Part shown: piece by piece, positions 35,140-44,523 of the stretch | Layout of the letters: each line of letters starts with the position of its first letter | Position numbering within the stretch: the first letter of the stretch is position 1 | Assembly (NCBI RefSeq): GCF_020748185.1 | Contig: NZ_JAHZMO010000018.1 | Coordinates: 1-60,555, forward strand | Direction: 5' to 3' | Origin: Terrisporobacter petrolearius | Lineage (GTDB): Bacteria; Bacillota; Clostridia; Peptostreptococcales; Peptostreptococcaceae | Length of the DNA: 60,555 bases | The notes under the pieces: generated by a model | What the model was told of the DNA's origin: nothing | Seen by the model: only the letters and a program-made list of their open reading frames with translations | The model's database searches: none | Position numbers and translations under genes: made by a program

Positions 35140-35901
35140 TTAGTTTTTAGGAAACTTATCATCTGACCAAATTATATCTTCAAACTTATGTTCACTTAAT
35201 TCATCTTCCTCAACTTCTATATGAGTATTTTCGTCAATAGGGTTTTCATTTTCTTCCATATTTCTAAAAATGTTGCTTTCTACAATTTCCTCTTCCTCAT
35301 CTTTAACTTCTTCTACTTCAATAGTTTCTACTGATTTAGTCTTTATATCGTCTTCTTTTCTTGATTTTTTAGATGATTTTTTACCTTTGTCTTCTTTCGT
35401 AGTCTTATTATCTTTTTTCGATGTCTTCTTATTTTTTTTGCTTGATTTACTTGTACTATCTTCACTTGGTTGTTTTTTGGAGTTCTTTTTAGATGATTTA
35501 TTTGATTCTTTTTTAGTTTTTTTAGATTTTGTTGATTTTGCTGATTTGCTATCTTTAGGTTGAGCTTCAACTTCTGTTTTATCTTTTTTACTTTCCACAT
35601 CTACAATTTCTTTTGGCTCATAATTATCACTTTTATGTTTTTTATTTGAAGTTTTTCCTTTTTTATTTTTATCTTCATTAAAAGTAGATTTTTTCTTAGC
35701 TCCTAGATTAAAATTAATTGCTTTCTTTTTCTTTCTTGTTGGCTCTTCTTGTGCAATATCTTCATTATTTGGTTTATTTTCATCTACTAAATCATTTAAT
35801 ATTACTTCATTGTAATCTTCCACATATGAAGAGTTTTTCTTATTATTTCTTGGTTCTTTGTGTTTTGCATTTCTTCTCAGATTATTTTTTGTATTAAACA
35901 A
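35140..35901 (-). CDS. lysine/glutamate-rich low-complexity protein of unknown function
   Basis: A 253-residue, highly charged, largely disordered protein. The first 90 residues are basic with patches of KKK. The middle (about 95-190) is almost entirely K, S, E, D and T in runs such as KKTKKESNKSSKKNSKK. The last 60 are acidic. No signal peptide, membrane helix or catalytic motif is visible. A GGGGG site precedes the start. The composition resembles nucleic-acid-binding tails, but I do not recognise the family. Because of the A-rich repeats, alternative frames are also open; the long frame with a good ribosome site is preferred. Confidence 0.6.
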   Translation of the reverse strand: MFNTKNNLRRNAKHKEPRNNKKNSSYVEDYNEVILNDLVDENKPNNEDIAQEEPTRKKKKAINFNLGAKKKSTFNEDKNKKGKTSNKKHKSDNYEPKEIVDVESKKDKTEVEAQPKDSKSAKSTKSKKTKKESNKSSKKNSKKQPSEDSTSKSSKKNKKTSKKDNKTTKEDKGKKSSKKSRKEDDIKTKSVETIEVEEVKDEEEEIVESNIFRNMEENENPIDENTHIEVEEDELSEHKFEDIIWSDDKFPKN

Positions 35902-35973
35902 GTTTACACCCCCTTAAACTTACTTATTATAATATATATTCAGTTTAAGGGAATATATTTAACTTTTTAAGAA

Positions 35974-37125
35974 TTATTTATTATTTTTAGGTGGTCTTGG
36001 TCCTATATACTGATATAAATTACTTTTTAACATACCATTATATAATTTTCTTCTTCTACTTGCTTCTTCTCCAAACTCACCTTCAAAGTCTTCGTAAGAA
36101 GTAATTAAGTAATATGACCAATTTTTAAGTTTTCTAAATGTATACCCCAGTTGTTTATAAAGCATTTTAACTGTATCTGCATCCTCTAGTCTTTCTCCAT
36201 AAGGCGGATTTGTTACTATAAATCCATATTCTTCATCACTAGTAAACTCAGTAGCATCACCATAGTTAAATTCTATATAATCTGCAACACCGGCTATTTC
36301 TGCATTTTCTCTAGCTATTTCTAAAGCTTCTTCGTCTATATCGTAACCATATATTTTAAACTCTATATTTTCATCTACCTTGGCATAGGCTTCTCTTCTT
36401 ACATCCCACCAGATTTTTTTGTCCATAGTTCTCCATGACTCAGAAATAAACTCTCTGTTCATACCTGGTGCCATATTTATTCCCTTCATAGCAGCTTCTA
36501 TTAAAAGAGTTCCTGAACCGCACATTGGATCAACTAAAGTTCTTCCTGGCCTCCATGGAACAAGTTCCATTATGGCAGCAGCTAAAGTTTCTCTAATTGG
36601 TGCCTTATTAGCTCTTTCTCTATATCCTCTTTTATGAAGAGCAGTTCCTGATGTATCTATTGTTAGCGTTACTTTATCCTTATGTATAAACACAAATATA
36701 GGATATTTTTCTTTATCTTCTTTTAATAATCCTGTTTCTAAATAGCTTTTCTTTAAACTTTCAACTATAGCTTTTTTTACTATAGATTGTATATCTGGTG
36801 TCGAATATAGCTTTGATTTTATTGAAGACGCTTTTGAAATAGGAAACTGCGCACCAAAAGGTATGTATTTGGACCAGTTTATTCTCTTTGTTCCTTCAAA
36901 TAATTCATCAAAACTTTTAGCTTCAAATTCCGCCACTTTAAGATGAACTCTTTCTGCACATCTTAAATAAATATTTGATTTAGCAATACCTGCTTCATCA
37001 GTTTTATATGTAACCCTTCCATCTTCTGTTTTAATTATTTCATAACCTAAATTTTGTATTTCTCTGTTTAACATTTTTTCCACACCAAAGAAACATGGCG
37101 CTACTAAAGTATATTCTTTTTTCAT
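35974..37125 (-). CDS. THUMP-domain rRNA N2-guanine methyltransferase (RlmL-like, YpsC family)
   Basis: A 383-residue class I SAM-dependent RNA methyltransferase. The N-terminal half holds a ferredoxin-like/THUMP RNA-binding module (about 1-160). The catalytic half has motif I VDPMCGSGTLLIEAAMKG and motif IV IVTNPPYGERL, the NPPY pattern of N2-guanine methyltransferases. Length fits the single-domain Gram-positive YpsC relatives of RlmL that modify 23S rRNA (E. coli position G2445). GGAGGAACAA precedes ATG. It lies 15 bases downstream of larE on the same strand. Confidence 0.9.
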   Translation of the reverse strand: MKKEYTLVAPCFFGVEKMLNREIQNLGYEIIKTEDGRVTYKTDEAGIAKSNIYLRCAERVHLKVAEFEAKSFDELFEGTKRINWSKYIPFGAQFPISKASSIKSKLYSTPDIQSIVKKAIVESLKKSYLETGLLKEDKEKYPIFVFIHKDKVTLTIDTSGTALHKRGYRERANKAPIRETLAAAIMELVPWRPGRTLVDPMCGSGTLLIEAAMKGINMAPGMNREFISESWRTMDKKIWWDVRREAYAKVDENIEFKIYGYDIDEEALEIARENAEIAGVADYIEFNYGDATEFTSDEEYGFIVTNPPYGERLEDADTVKMLYKQLGYTFRKLKNWSYYLITSYEDFEGEFGEEASRRRKLYNGMLKSNLYQYIGPRPPKNNK

Positions 37126-37140
37126 TTGTTCCTCCTGTTC

Positions 37141-37941
37141 TTAATTCATGCTTCCCATTTTATAGCCATTTAAATCTAAGGTAACATATTTAAAACCTAT
37201 TTCTTTAAATTTTAGATTCACTTTATTTATCATCTCATCATCGTAAAATTTGCAAATTTCCTTTTTATCAACTTCTATTCTTGCAATATTGTCATGAACT
37301 CTTACTCTATACTGGCTAAAATTATTATCTTGTAAAAAATTTTCTCCTTCTTCTATCATTCTAAGCTTTTCTTTAGTTATTTTATCCCCTACTGGTATTC
37401 TAGTAGCTAAGCAAGAAAAAGAAGGTTTTTTATATGTGGCAACATTTAATTCTTTTGATAAAATTCTAATTTCTTCTTTGCTTAATTTAGCATTTTTTAA
37501 AGGACTTATTATGTTTAACTCCTCTAAGGCCTTTAATCCTGGTCTATAGTCATCTAAGTCACTTAAATTAGTTCCATCAAGTATATATTTAATATTATGT
37601 TCACTTGCTATTTCTTTTATTTTACTAAATACAAATTTCTTACAATGATAACATCTTAAAGGTCCATTTTCTATAAATTCTTGTAAATCTAGATTGTCAA
37701 TGTTACAAAGAACATGGTTGACCCCGTATTCTTTTGCATAATTTACAGATTCTTCAATTTCTCTACTTGAATGCATCATAGCACTAATAGTAATAGCCAT
37801 AACATTTTCTCCTAGTACATCCTTTGCAACTTTTAATAAAAAATTACTATCTACGCCTCCTGAATATGCTATTGCTACTTTTTCCATTTCCTTTAAATTA
37901 TTAGTTAATACATTTAATTTATCATTTAGTATTTTATCCAT
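37141..37941 (-). CDS. larE: ATP-dependent sacrificial sulfur transferase LarE
   Basis: A PP-loop ATP pyrophosphatase of about 266 residues. It opens with VAIAYSGGVDSNFLLKVAKD, followed by RCYHCKKFVFSKI, ILDGTNLSDLDDYRPGLKAL, and PSFSCLATRIPVGDKITKEK. The cysteine in SCLATR corresponds to the sacrificial cysteine of LarE, which supplies sulfur to build the nickel-pincer nucleotide of lactate racemase. ATG 37941 is used; the GTG at 37959 lacks a ribosome site. The target LarA is encoded at 20826-22100, but larB and larC are not in this window. Confidence 0.9.
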   Translation of the reverse strand: MDKILNDKLNVLTNNLKEMEKVAIAYSGGVDSNFLLKVAKDVLGENVMAITISAMMHSSREIEESVNYAKEYGVNHVLCNIDNLDLQEFIENGPLRCYHCKKFVFSKIKEIASEHNIKYILDGTNLSDLDDYRPGLKALEELNIISPLKNAKLSKEEIRILSKELNVATYKKPSFSCLATRIPVGDKITKEKLRMIEEGENFLQDNNFSQYRVRVHDNIARIEVDKKEICKFYDDEMINKVNLKFKEIGFKYVTLDLNGYKMGSMN

Positions 37942-38036
37942 ATGTTTTATCCCACCCACTTAAAATAATTTATCTTCTCTAGTATATATAAAGATTTTTA
38001 ATAAATCAAATTTAAAATTTTGCTTTGATTAGTCTT

Positions 38037-39188
38037 TTACTGCAATAAATAATTTACACTATAAATTTTTTCATTTTCTTTATATACTCTCGTAACTCTT
38101 CTATTAATCATGCATAAAATTTCATAATTAATAGTATCGTTTCTCTTTGCATTTTCTTCTACACTAAGCTCTCTTATATCATTATCTATAATTGTAACTT
38201 CATCACCTATTTTTATATCCATATCTAAGGGAACTTTAACCATACATTGATCCATGCAAACTCTACCCACTACCTCTAATATTTCTCCTTTTATAGAAAC
38301 CTTCGGATTATGTTGAATTCTATTAAATCCATCTGCATAGCCTATTGAAATTGTAACTATCTTACTTTTTTCACTTGTTTTATAAATATGACCATAACTA
38401 ATGCCCACATTTTCATCTAGTACTTTGACATTAGTTACAACTGATTTTAATTTCAGACATGGTTTTAATTCTATATCCTTATTTACTTCGCCTGATGGAT
38501 AATATCCATATAATATGATACCTATTCTGACCATATTGAATAAATCCTCATTTAAATCAATTATTGCAGCACTATTCGCAACATGCTTAATTGGTATATT
38601 AATATTTAAATTAGTTAATTCTTCAATTACTTTTTTATATCTGTTTAACTGAACCAATGTAGTTGTTTTATCTTTCTCGTCTGCCTTTGCGAAATGAGTA
38701 AAAATACCTTCAATATATATGTTTTTTAAATTATTTATCTCTTTAATATATTTTGTAGCTTCCTTTGCTAGAAATCCTAATCTGCTCATTCCTGTATCAA
38801 TCTTTATATGTACCCTAGCTTTTTTATTTGATTTTTTTCCTATTGCATCTATTTTTTTAACATATTCCAAGTTATATACTGTAATAGAAATATCTTTTTC
38901 TATTGCTTCTTTTATCATATTTATATCTATATACCCTAAGCATAAAATAGGTAATTTGATATCATTGTTTCTAAGTTCTAATCCCTCTTCTATTCTAGAC
39001 ACTGCAAAAAAATCTATATTCTTATTTTCTAAGTATTCAGAGACCTTCACAGAGCCACACCCATATGCATTTGCTTTTACCACGCAACATATTTTCATTT
39101 TATCTGTCAAACTATTCTTTATTTCTTTTAAATTATAGCCTATGTTATTTAAATTAACCTCAGCCCAAGATCCTGATTTGATTATCAT
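38037..39188 (-). CDS. alr: alanine racemase
   Basis: A 383-residue PLP enzyme interconverting L- and D-alanine for peptidoglycan. The PLP lysine is in CCVVKANAYGCG near residue 38 and the second catalytic tyrosine in VGISYGHIYKTS. HIKIDTGMSRLGF and FNMVRIGIILYGYYPSG are standard. Length matches the family. GGAGGTAAAG precedes ATG. It is followed by larE after about 95 non-coding bases. A related amino-acid racemase with another substrate cannot be excluded. Confidence 0.92.
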   Translation of the reverse strand: MIIKSGSWAEVNLNNIGYNLKEIKNSLTDKMKICCVVKANAYGCGSVKVSEYLENKNIDFFAVSRIEEGLELRNNDIKLPILCLGYIDINMIKEAIEKDISITVYNLEYVKKIDAIGKKSNKKARVHIKIDTGMSRLGFLAKEATKYIKEINNLKNIYIEGIFTHFAKADEKDKTTTLVQLNRYKKVIEELTNLNINIPIKHVANSAAIIDLNEDLFNMVRIGIILYGYYPSGEVNKDIELKPCLKLKSVVTNVKVLDENVGISYGHIYKTSEKSKIVTISIGYADGFNRIQHNPKVSIKGEILEVVGRVCMDQCMVKVPLDMDIKIGDEVTIIDNDIRELSVEENAKRNDTINYEILCMINRRVTRVYKENEKIYSVNYLLQ

Positions 39189-39437
39189 CTTTACCTCCTC
39201 AAATCTTTTGATATGGTTTTATTATATAATTTCATATTTTTTTTTACAATAAAATAAATATAATGCTATTTAAATTCCACAGTATTATATCTTATATAAA
39301 AATTGATTATTCTGTTTATTCTCAAGATGAAATTTGTTTTGATTTTTTTAATTTTCTTATATTTATGTATCATTTAATACTTTAAAATACAATAATTATA
39401 CTTTTGAAAATTTTATCGAACTTTGTATAAAAAACTA

Positions 39438-39466
39438 TTGTTATATTCAAAAGAAAATTATATAAT
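39438..39466 (+). promoter_or_regulatory. sigma-A promoter of the first amino-acid permease gene
   Basis: TTGTTA at 39438-39443 and TATAAT at 39461-39466 are separated by 17 bases, about 88 bases before the permease start. The rest of the 366-base gap (39189-39554) is AT-rich and shows no RNA gene or coding remnant. Confidence 0.65.
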
Positions 39467-39554
39467 GATACAGGATTATTTGAAGAAATGCTTTTCAAGT
39501 AAAAGCAAAATAATAAACTTACTTTAAAATGAATATTGAAAGGAAAATGTAATA

Positions 39555-40916
39555 ATGAGTCAGAAATTACAAAAAAACTTAGGACTTGCTGCTGCATTAT
39601 CTACAGTTGTAGGTATGGTAATTGGTGGTGGAGTATTCTTTAAACCACAAGCGGTTTATACTTTGACAGGAGGAGCACCAGGTCTTGGAATATTAGCTTG
39701 GTTTTTAGCTGGTATACTTACAATTACTGCTGGTTTAACTGCTGCTGAGGTTTCTGCTGCTATTCCTAGAACTGGTGGTATGATGGTTTACATTGAAGAA
39801 ATTTACGGTAAAAAATTAGGAATGTTAACAGGTTGGATGCAATCAGCATTATTCTTTCCTGCTACAATTGCTGCATTAGCAGTTATGTTTGGTAACCAAA
39901 CTTGTATATTACTTGGATTAAATGAAAGCATTGCTATACCAATATCAATCGCTACGGTATTATTAATAAGTATATTAAACACATTTGGAAGTAAGACTTC
40001 TGGTACTATACAAACGGTTGCAACTATAGCTAAATTAGTTCCACTTGCTATAATAATAGTATTTGGTTTCATAAAAGGCGGTGGAGCTAATCCTATAACT
40101 ACTCCACTAGTTGCTGAAAGTGTATCTCCTGCATCAGTAATCGGTCAAGTATTAATAGCTATATTATTTGCTTATGATGGATGGATTAATGTTGGTGCTA
40201 TAGCTGGCGAAATGAAAGAACCAGGTAAAGATTTACCAAAAGCTATCGTTGGTGGTTTATCAGTAACTATGGCTGTTTATATGGTAATAAACATAGCATA
40301 TTTATGGGTATTACCAGCTGACCAAATAGCTCAATTTGCTAACCCAGCTTCTGCTGTAGCCCAAGTGTTATTTGGAAAAATAGGTGGTAAAGTTGTTACT
40401 GCTGGTATACTAATTTCAGTATTTGGATGTATGAACGGATATTTATTAACTGGTCCAAGAGTTCTTTATACTTTAGGATCACAAAAATCATTACCAGGAT
40501 ACAAAGTTGTTGGTGCTTTAAATAAAAACAATGTTCCTGCAAAAGCAACATTAATAATGGGTATTTTATCTTCATTATATGCATTATCTGGACAATTTAA
40601 CTTGTTAAGTGACTTATCCATGTTCGCTGTATGGTCATTTTATGTATTAACTTTCATAGGTGTTATAATTCTAAGAAAAAAACAACCAGATTTAAACAGA
40701 CCATATAAAGTTCCTATGTATCCATTTATACCAATGGTAGCTATAGCTGGTGGATTATTTGTTGTATTAAATCAATTATTATTTGCTGGTATGACAAATA
40801 CTATAACTTCACTAGGTGGAGTTTTAGTTACTTTAATTGGTTTACCTCTTTACAGCATAGCGCAAAAGCAAGTTGATAAAGAAAATAACAATAATGACTT
40901 AAATAAAGTTGCATAA
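39555..40916 (+). CDS. APC-family amino-acid permease/exchanger, tandem copy 1
   Basis: A 453-residue transporter with about 12 membrane helices of the L-amino-acid exchanger type (SteT/LAT-like). It begins QKNLGLAAALSTVVGMVIGG, has the helix-1 GGGVFFKPQAVYTLTGG glycine-rich loop, and the family segment FAYDGWINVGAIAGEMKEPG in helix 6. AAAGGAAAATG precedes ATG. It is closely similar along its whole length to the next gene, so the pair arose by tandem duplication. Substrate unknown; serine/threonine or another neutral amino acid is plausible. Confidence 0.9.
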   Translation: MSQKLQKNLGLAAALSTVVGMVIGGGVFFKPQAVYTLTGGAPGLGILAWFLAGILTITAGLTAAEVSAAIPRTGGMMVYIEEIYGKKLGMLTGWMQSALFFPATIAALAVMFGNQTCILLGLNESIAIPISIATVLLISILNTFGSKTSGTIQTVATIAKLVPLAIIIVFGFIKGGGANPITTPLVAESVSPASVIGQVLIAILFAYDGWINVGAIAGEMKEPGKDLPKAIVGGLSVTMAVYMVINIAYLWVLPADQIAQFANPASAVAQVLFGKIGGKVVTAGILISVFGCMNGYLLTGPRVLYTLGSQKSLPGYKVVGALNKNNVPAKATLIMGILSSLYALSGQFNLLSDLSMFAVWSFYVLTFIGVIILRKKQPDLNRPYKVPMYPFIPMVAIAGGLFVVLNQLLFAGMTNTITSLGGVLVTLIGLPLYSIAQKQVDKENNNNDLNKVA

Positions 40917-40927
40917 TAAAAATAAAA

Positions 40928-40962
40928 GAGCTTTCTTCATATTTATTGAAGAAGGCTTTTTT
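40928..40962 (+). terminator. terminator of permease copy 1
   Basis: AGCTTTCTTCA pairs with TGAAGAAGGCT around a short loop and is followed by six T. Confidence 0.8.
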
Positions 40963-41142
40963 AATACAAGAAATAAATTTTAATTTTTCATAAATACATA
41001 AAAAATATCCTTTTACAAATATTAATATATAATTTGAATAATTAAATTACCTACAATTAAATCTGAGTAATTTTACACATTAGCATTTTTGTTTAATTTA
41101 TAATTTTCATTTATAAAATATGTTTGAAAGGAAATTTAGATT

Positions 41143-42486
41143 ATGAGTCAGAAATTACAAAAAAATTTAGGTCTTACTGCTGCTTTATCTACAGTTATTG
41201 GTATGGTTATTGGTGGTGGAGTATTTTTTAAACCCCAAGCTGTTTACACTTTAACTGGCGGAGAACCCGGCCTTGGTATAATAGCCTGGTTAGTAGCTGG
41301 AGTTATAACAATAACTGCCGGTCTTACTGCAGCAGAAGTTTCTGCTGCTATTCCAAAAACAGGTGGCATGATGATTTATATTGAAGAAATTTATGGCAAA
41401 AAACTCGGTGTTTTAACAGGATGGATGCAATGTGCCTTATTTTTTCCTGCTACGGTAGCTGCACTGGCAGTTATGTTTGGCAACCAAAGTGCAACACTAA
41501 TAGGAAACAAAAATTTAATAGTTCCCATAACTTTAGGTGTTATTTTACTTGTAAGTATTTTAAATACTCTAAGCTCCAAGACAACGGGACTTATCCAAAT
41601 AATTGCTACAGTTTGTAAATTAATTCCTCTTATACTAATAATTATCTTTGGTTTTATAAATGGTAATGGAAATAATGCTATAACTTCTCCTTTAGTAGGC
41701 CCCGGTGTATCTACTGTTTCTATTATAGGCCAATTATTGATTGCTATATTATTTGCTTACGATGGATGGATTAATGTTGGTGCTATAGCTGGAGAAATGA
41801 AAAATCCTGGTAAAGACCTACCAAAGGCTATTGTTGGTGGTTTAGCTTTTGTTATGGTTGTTTATATCATAATAAATGTTGCTTATTTATGGGTCTTGCC
41901 AGCCAGTAAGTTGGCAAATTTTGATTCCCCAGCTTCTGCAGTAGCAGAAGTAATATTCGGACCTATTGGTGGAAAACTTATAACTACAGGTATTTTGATT
42001 TCTGTGTTTGGTTGTATTAATGGTTATTTATTGACTGCTCCAAGGGTTCTTTATACTTTAGGTCAACAAAAATCTATACCAGGTTACAAATATTACGGTT
42101 CATTAAATAAAAGTGGAGTACCTGGAAATGCAACTATAGTAATGGGTATTTTATCAGCTCTTTATGCTTTATCTGGTCAATTTAACTTATTAACTGACTT
42201 ATCTATGTTTGCAATTTGGTCTTTTTACGTATTAACATTTATAGGTGTGATTTTGCTAAGACAAAGACAACCTGAATTAAATAGACCATACAAGGTTCCT
42301 TTATATCCAGTAATACCAATAATAGCTATTGCTGGAGGTTTATTCGTCGTCGTAAATCAACTATTATTTGCCGGCATGGAAAATACCTTAATATCCTTAG
42401 GAGGAGTAGTTATTACTTTAATCGGTCTTCCTCTTTATTCTTTGGCCCAAAAACAAGTAAATAATGATAATGATAAAACCACTTAA
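41143..42486 (+). CDS. APC-family amino-acid permease/exchanger, tandem copy 2
   Basis: A 447-residue paralogue of the preceding permease, near-identical over the first 60 residues (same start MSQKLQKNLGL) and in the helix-6 segment ILFAYDGWINVGAIAGEMKN. It diverges mainly around residues 120-190 and at the C-terminal tail. TTGAAAGGAAA precedes ATG. It has its own 5' region of about 180 bases after the terminator of copy 1, so it can be regulated separately. The two may differ in substrate or in conditions of expression. Confidence 0.9.
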   Translation: MSQKLQKNLGLTAALSTVIGMVIGGGVFFKPQAVYTLTGGEPGLGIIAWLVAGVITITAGLTAAEVSAAIPKTGGMMIYIEEIYGKKLGVLTGWMQCALFFPATVAALAVMFGNQSATLIGNKNLIVPITLGVILLVSILNTLSSKTTGLIQIIATVCKLIPLILIIIFGFINGNGNNAITSPLVGPGVSTVSIIGQLLIAILFAYDGWINVGAIAGEMKNPGKDLPKAIVGGLAFVMVVYIIINVAYLWVLPASKLANFDSPASAVAEVIFGPIGGKLITTGILISVFGCINGYLLTAPRVLYTLGQQKSIPGYKYYGSLNKSGVPGNATIVMGILSALYALSGQFNLLTDLSMFAIWSFYVLTFIGVILLRQRQPELNRPYKVPLYPVIPIIAIAGGLFVVVNQLLFAGMENTLISLGGVVITLIGLPLYSLAQKQVNNDNDKTT

Positions 42487-42498
42487 ATTAAAAACATA

Positions 42499-42536
42499 AA
42501 AAAGCATGATAAAAATTTATTTATCATGCTTTTTTA
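42499..42536. terminator. bidirectional terminator between permease copy 2 and the ABC transporter genes
   Basis: AAAAAGCATGATAAA and TTTATCATGCTTTTT form a long stem with A and T runs on both sides, between convergent genes. Confidence 0.85.
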
Positions 42537-42538
42537 AA

Positions 42539-43180
42539 TTAGACTACTTCTTTTTTCTCATATAAAAATTTTGTAATAAAATATGAAATAAATAATATTA
42601 AAATTGTTAATATTCCACTAAAAAGATTAATATTTACTTCACTTAATTTGTTAAGTATTTTTATGACTGATTGCATATCATCAACAGCGAAAGACGGTAT
42701 CATCACAATAATCATAAAGATAAATATCATTGCCATTCTACCCTTTTTCATTCCAAAATATAACAAAACGGGAATTAATACTGATACTAAAATAACGGCG
42801 CTTATTATACCAATATACAAAATCATTTTATAATCAATTCTACTTAAATCAACTAAATTTGCTTTATTAGATATAAAAAATATTAAAGAACATAGTATGC
42901 TAGCTCCAACAATGGTAAATATACAGAAAATATATCTAGAAATAACATATTCATTCTTTGTAACAGGTAAGTGAGAAATCATATAATCTATTCCATAGGA
43001 ATCCTCATATGCCATAGTTTGATATGCTATAACATAAGTAATCATCCCCATTAGCATAGTTGAAAAGCTAGGATTGATTAAAGATGCCCCGCCAAATGCA
43101 ACCAATGTAAATAAAGCCATTTTCTTAACTGAAAGAAAATTATTAAAGCTTAAATTCACTAAATTCATTATATTTCTCAT
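42539..43180 (-). CDS. ABC-2 type transporter permease
   Basis: A 213-residue membrane protein with about five to six helices, similar to the ABC2_membrane_5 group: early SVKKMALFTLVAFGGASLI, then YQTMAYEDSYGIDYMISHLP, which is the loop typical of these permeases. It is the last gene of a GntR-ATPase-permease operon, its start overlapping the ATPase stop by one base. Such YtrABC/BcrAB-like units usually respond to cell-envelope stress or peptide antibiotics. Its cargo is not known. Confidence 0.85.
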   Translation of the reverse strand: MRNIMNLVNLSFNNFLSVKKMALFTLVAFGGASLINPSFSTMLMGMITYVIAYQTMAYEDSYGIDYMISHLPVTKNEYVISRYIFCIFTIVGASILCSLIFFISNKANLVDLSRIDYKMILYIGIISAVILVSVLIPVLLYFGMKKGRMAMIFIFMIIVMIPSFAVDDMQSVIKILNKLSEVNINLFSGILTILILFISYFITKFLYEKKEVV

Positions 43181-44037
43181 TACTTGTTCCCCCTTGTATA
43201 ATAAGTTAATATATCTTCCAAGTTAGGCTTGTCATAAACTGCCTCTTCACCAAATAACTCATAGGCTTTTTCTTTATTTTTTACTAATCCTTCAAATCCA
43301 AAGCTATTTTTATTAACTGATATAAATATATCCTTTGTTTCTTTTTGTAACAATTCATTATTTCCTTTTACTATAATATGATTTTGTAAAATGCTATCTT
43401 TATCATCAGCTAAGAAAATTTCCCCTTTATAAATAAATACTAAATAATCCCCTATTTTATCCAAGTCACTAGTTATGTGAGTTGAGAAAAATACTGTAGC
43501 ATTATCTTCTTCAATTCTTTCTTGTAACATTTCTAGTACTTCATTTCTAACTAAAGGATCCAGATTAGCTGTAGGCTCATCCATTATAATTATTTTAGGA
43601 CGATGAGATAAAGTCATTACTATTTCAAATTTTTTTTGCTGACCTTTAGATAACTCTTTATAAATTTTATTTTCATCTAATTCAAATTCGTTTATATATC
43701 TATTATAAAGTTTTTCATCCCAATTTTTATAAAACAAACAAAGAGATTTTTTTATCCTACTTAATTTTGATTCTTGTAAATATCCATTAAATTCCCCCAC
43801 ATATCCTATGTTCTCTTTTAGAGATAAATCATCACCTTCATATTCTTTGTTAAATAATTTAACACTTCCACTGTCTTTTTTTAACATGCTAAGTATTAGT
43901 TTAATTGTAGTTGTTTTGCCAGATCCATTTGGTCCGATAAATCCTGTAACAAAACCTTTTGGTATTTTTAAATCTTCTATTTTTAAAGAAAAATTATCAA
44001 AATCTTTTCTTAAATTATTAATTTCAATTGCATTCAT
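43180..44037 (-). CDS. ABC transporter ATP-binding protein
   Basis: A 285-residue ABC ATPase. Walker A is GPNGSGKTTTIKLI, the signature is ELSKGQQKKFEIVMTLSHRP, Walker B is IIIMDEPTANLDPLVRNEV, and the switch histidine is in FFSTHITSDLDKIGD. The C-terminal 70 residues after the ATPase core are typical of ABC-2 export ATPases. Overlaps the permease gene by one base and follows the GntR gene by two bases, so all three are one operon. Confidence 0.95.
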   Translation of the reverse strand: MNAIEINNLRKDFDNFSLKIEDLKIPKGFVTGFIGPNGSGKTTTIKLILSMLKKDSGSVKLFNKEYEGDDLSLKENIGYVGEFNGYLQESKLSRIKKSLCLFYKNWDEKLYNRYINEFELDENKIYKELSKGQQKKFEIVMTLSHRPKIIIMDEPTANLDPLVRNEVLEMLQERIEEDNATVFFSTHITSDLDKIGDYLVFIYKGEIFLADDKDSILQNHIIVKGNNELLQKETKDIFISVNKNSFGFEGLVKNKEKAYELFGEEAVYDKPNLEDILTYYTRGNK

Positions 44038-44039
44038 TT

Positions 44040-44414
44040 TTAAACCTCCTCATAAATACTTTTTATAATTTCCATAAAATCTTCTACTTTTATTCCCATC
44101 TTTTTAGCACCTAGAATTATTTCTTCTAACTTACTTTCCATCTCAAATATTGCGGCTTCTTTTAATCTTTCTGTACTTTGACTACATACATAACTACCTT
44201 TACCTGCAACAGTTTGTATGTATCCTTCCTTTTCTAATTCTTCATAAGCTCTTTTTGTAGTGATTATACTTACTTTTAATTCTTTAGCCAAAGATCTTAT
44301 AGATGGTAGTAATTCCTCACTACATAAATCTCCACTTAAAATCTGTGACTTAATTTGATTTTGAATTTGTTCATAAAGTGGCACTGCTGAAGAGTTACTT
44401 ATAATTATATTCAA
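44040..44414 (-). CDS. GntR-family regulator, YtrA type
   Basis: A 124-residue GntR regulator of the short YtrA subfamily: a winged helix (about 10-75; PLYEQIQNQIKSQILSG, LPSIRSLAKELKVSIIT) with only a two-helix C-terminal dimerisation tail. YtrA proteins typically repress the operon that encodes them together with an ABC transporter, as here. GGAGGTAATAAC precedes ATG. The operator is probably the inverted repeat at 44439-44491. Confidence 0.93.
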   Translation of the reverse strand: MNIIISNSSAVPLYEQIQNQIKSQILSGDLCSEELLPSIRSLAKELKVSIITTKRAYEELEKEGYIQTVAGKGSYVCSQSTERLKEAAIFEMESKLEEIILGAKKMGIKVEDFMEIIKSIYEEV

Positions 44415-44438
44415 CTGTTATTACCTCCTTTCATATAT

Positions 44439-44491
44439 AATATATGTATATAAGTGTTTATAACTGTGTATATTTATTATATACATATATT
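44439..44491 (-). promoter_or_regulatory. long inverted-repeat operator upstream of the GntR-ABC operon
   Basis: AATATATGTATATAA (44439-44453) and TTATATACATATATT (44477-44491) are perfect 15-base inverted repeats 23 bases apart, 25 bases before the GntR start. The spacer has the half-dyad GTGTTTATAACTGTGTATA. Autoregulation by the YtrA-type repressor is inferred. Confidence 0.6.
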
Positions 44492-44523
44492 AACCATTTT
44501 GTTACTCCTTGTCAACTAAAAAA

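Noticed and set aside
35270..35600. Two extra open frames over the lysine-rich gene
   Set aside because: They are shadows caused by A-rich repetitive codons; neither has a ribosome site as good as the 253-residue frame.
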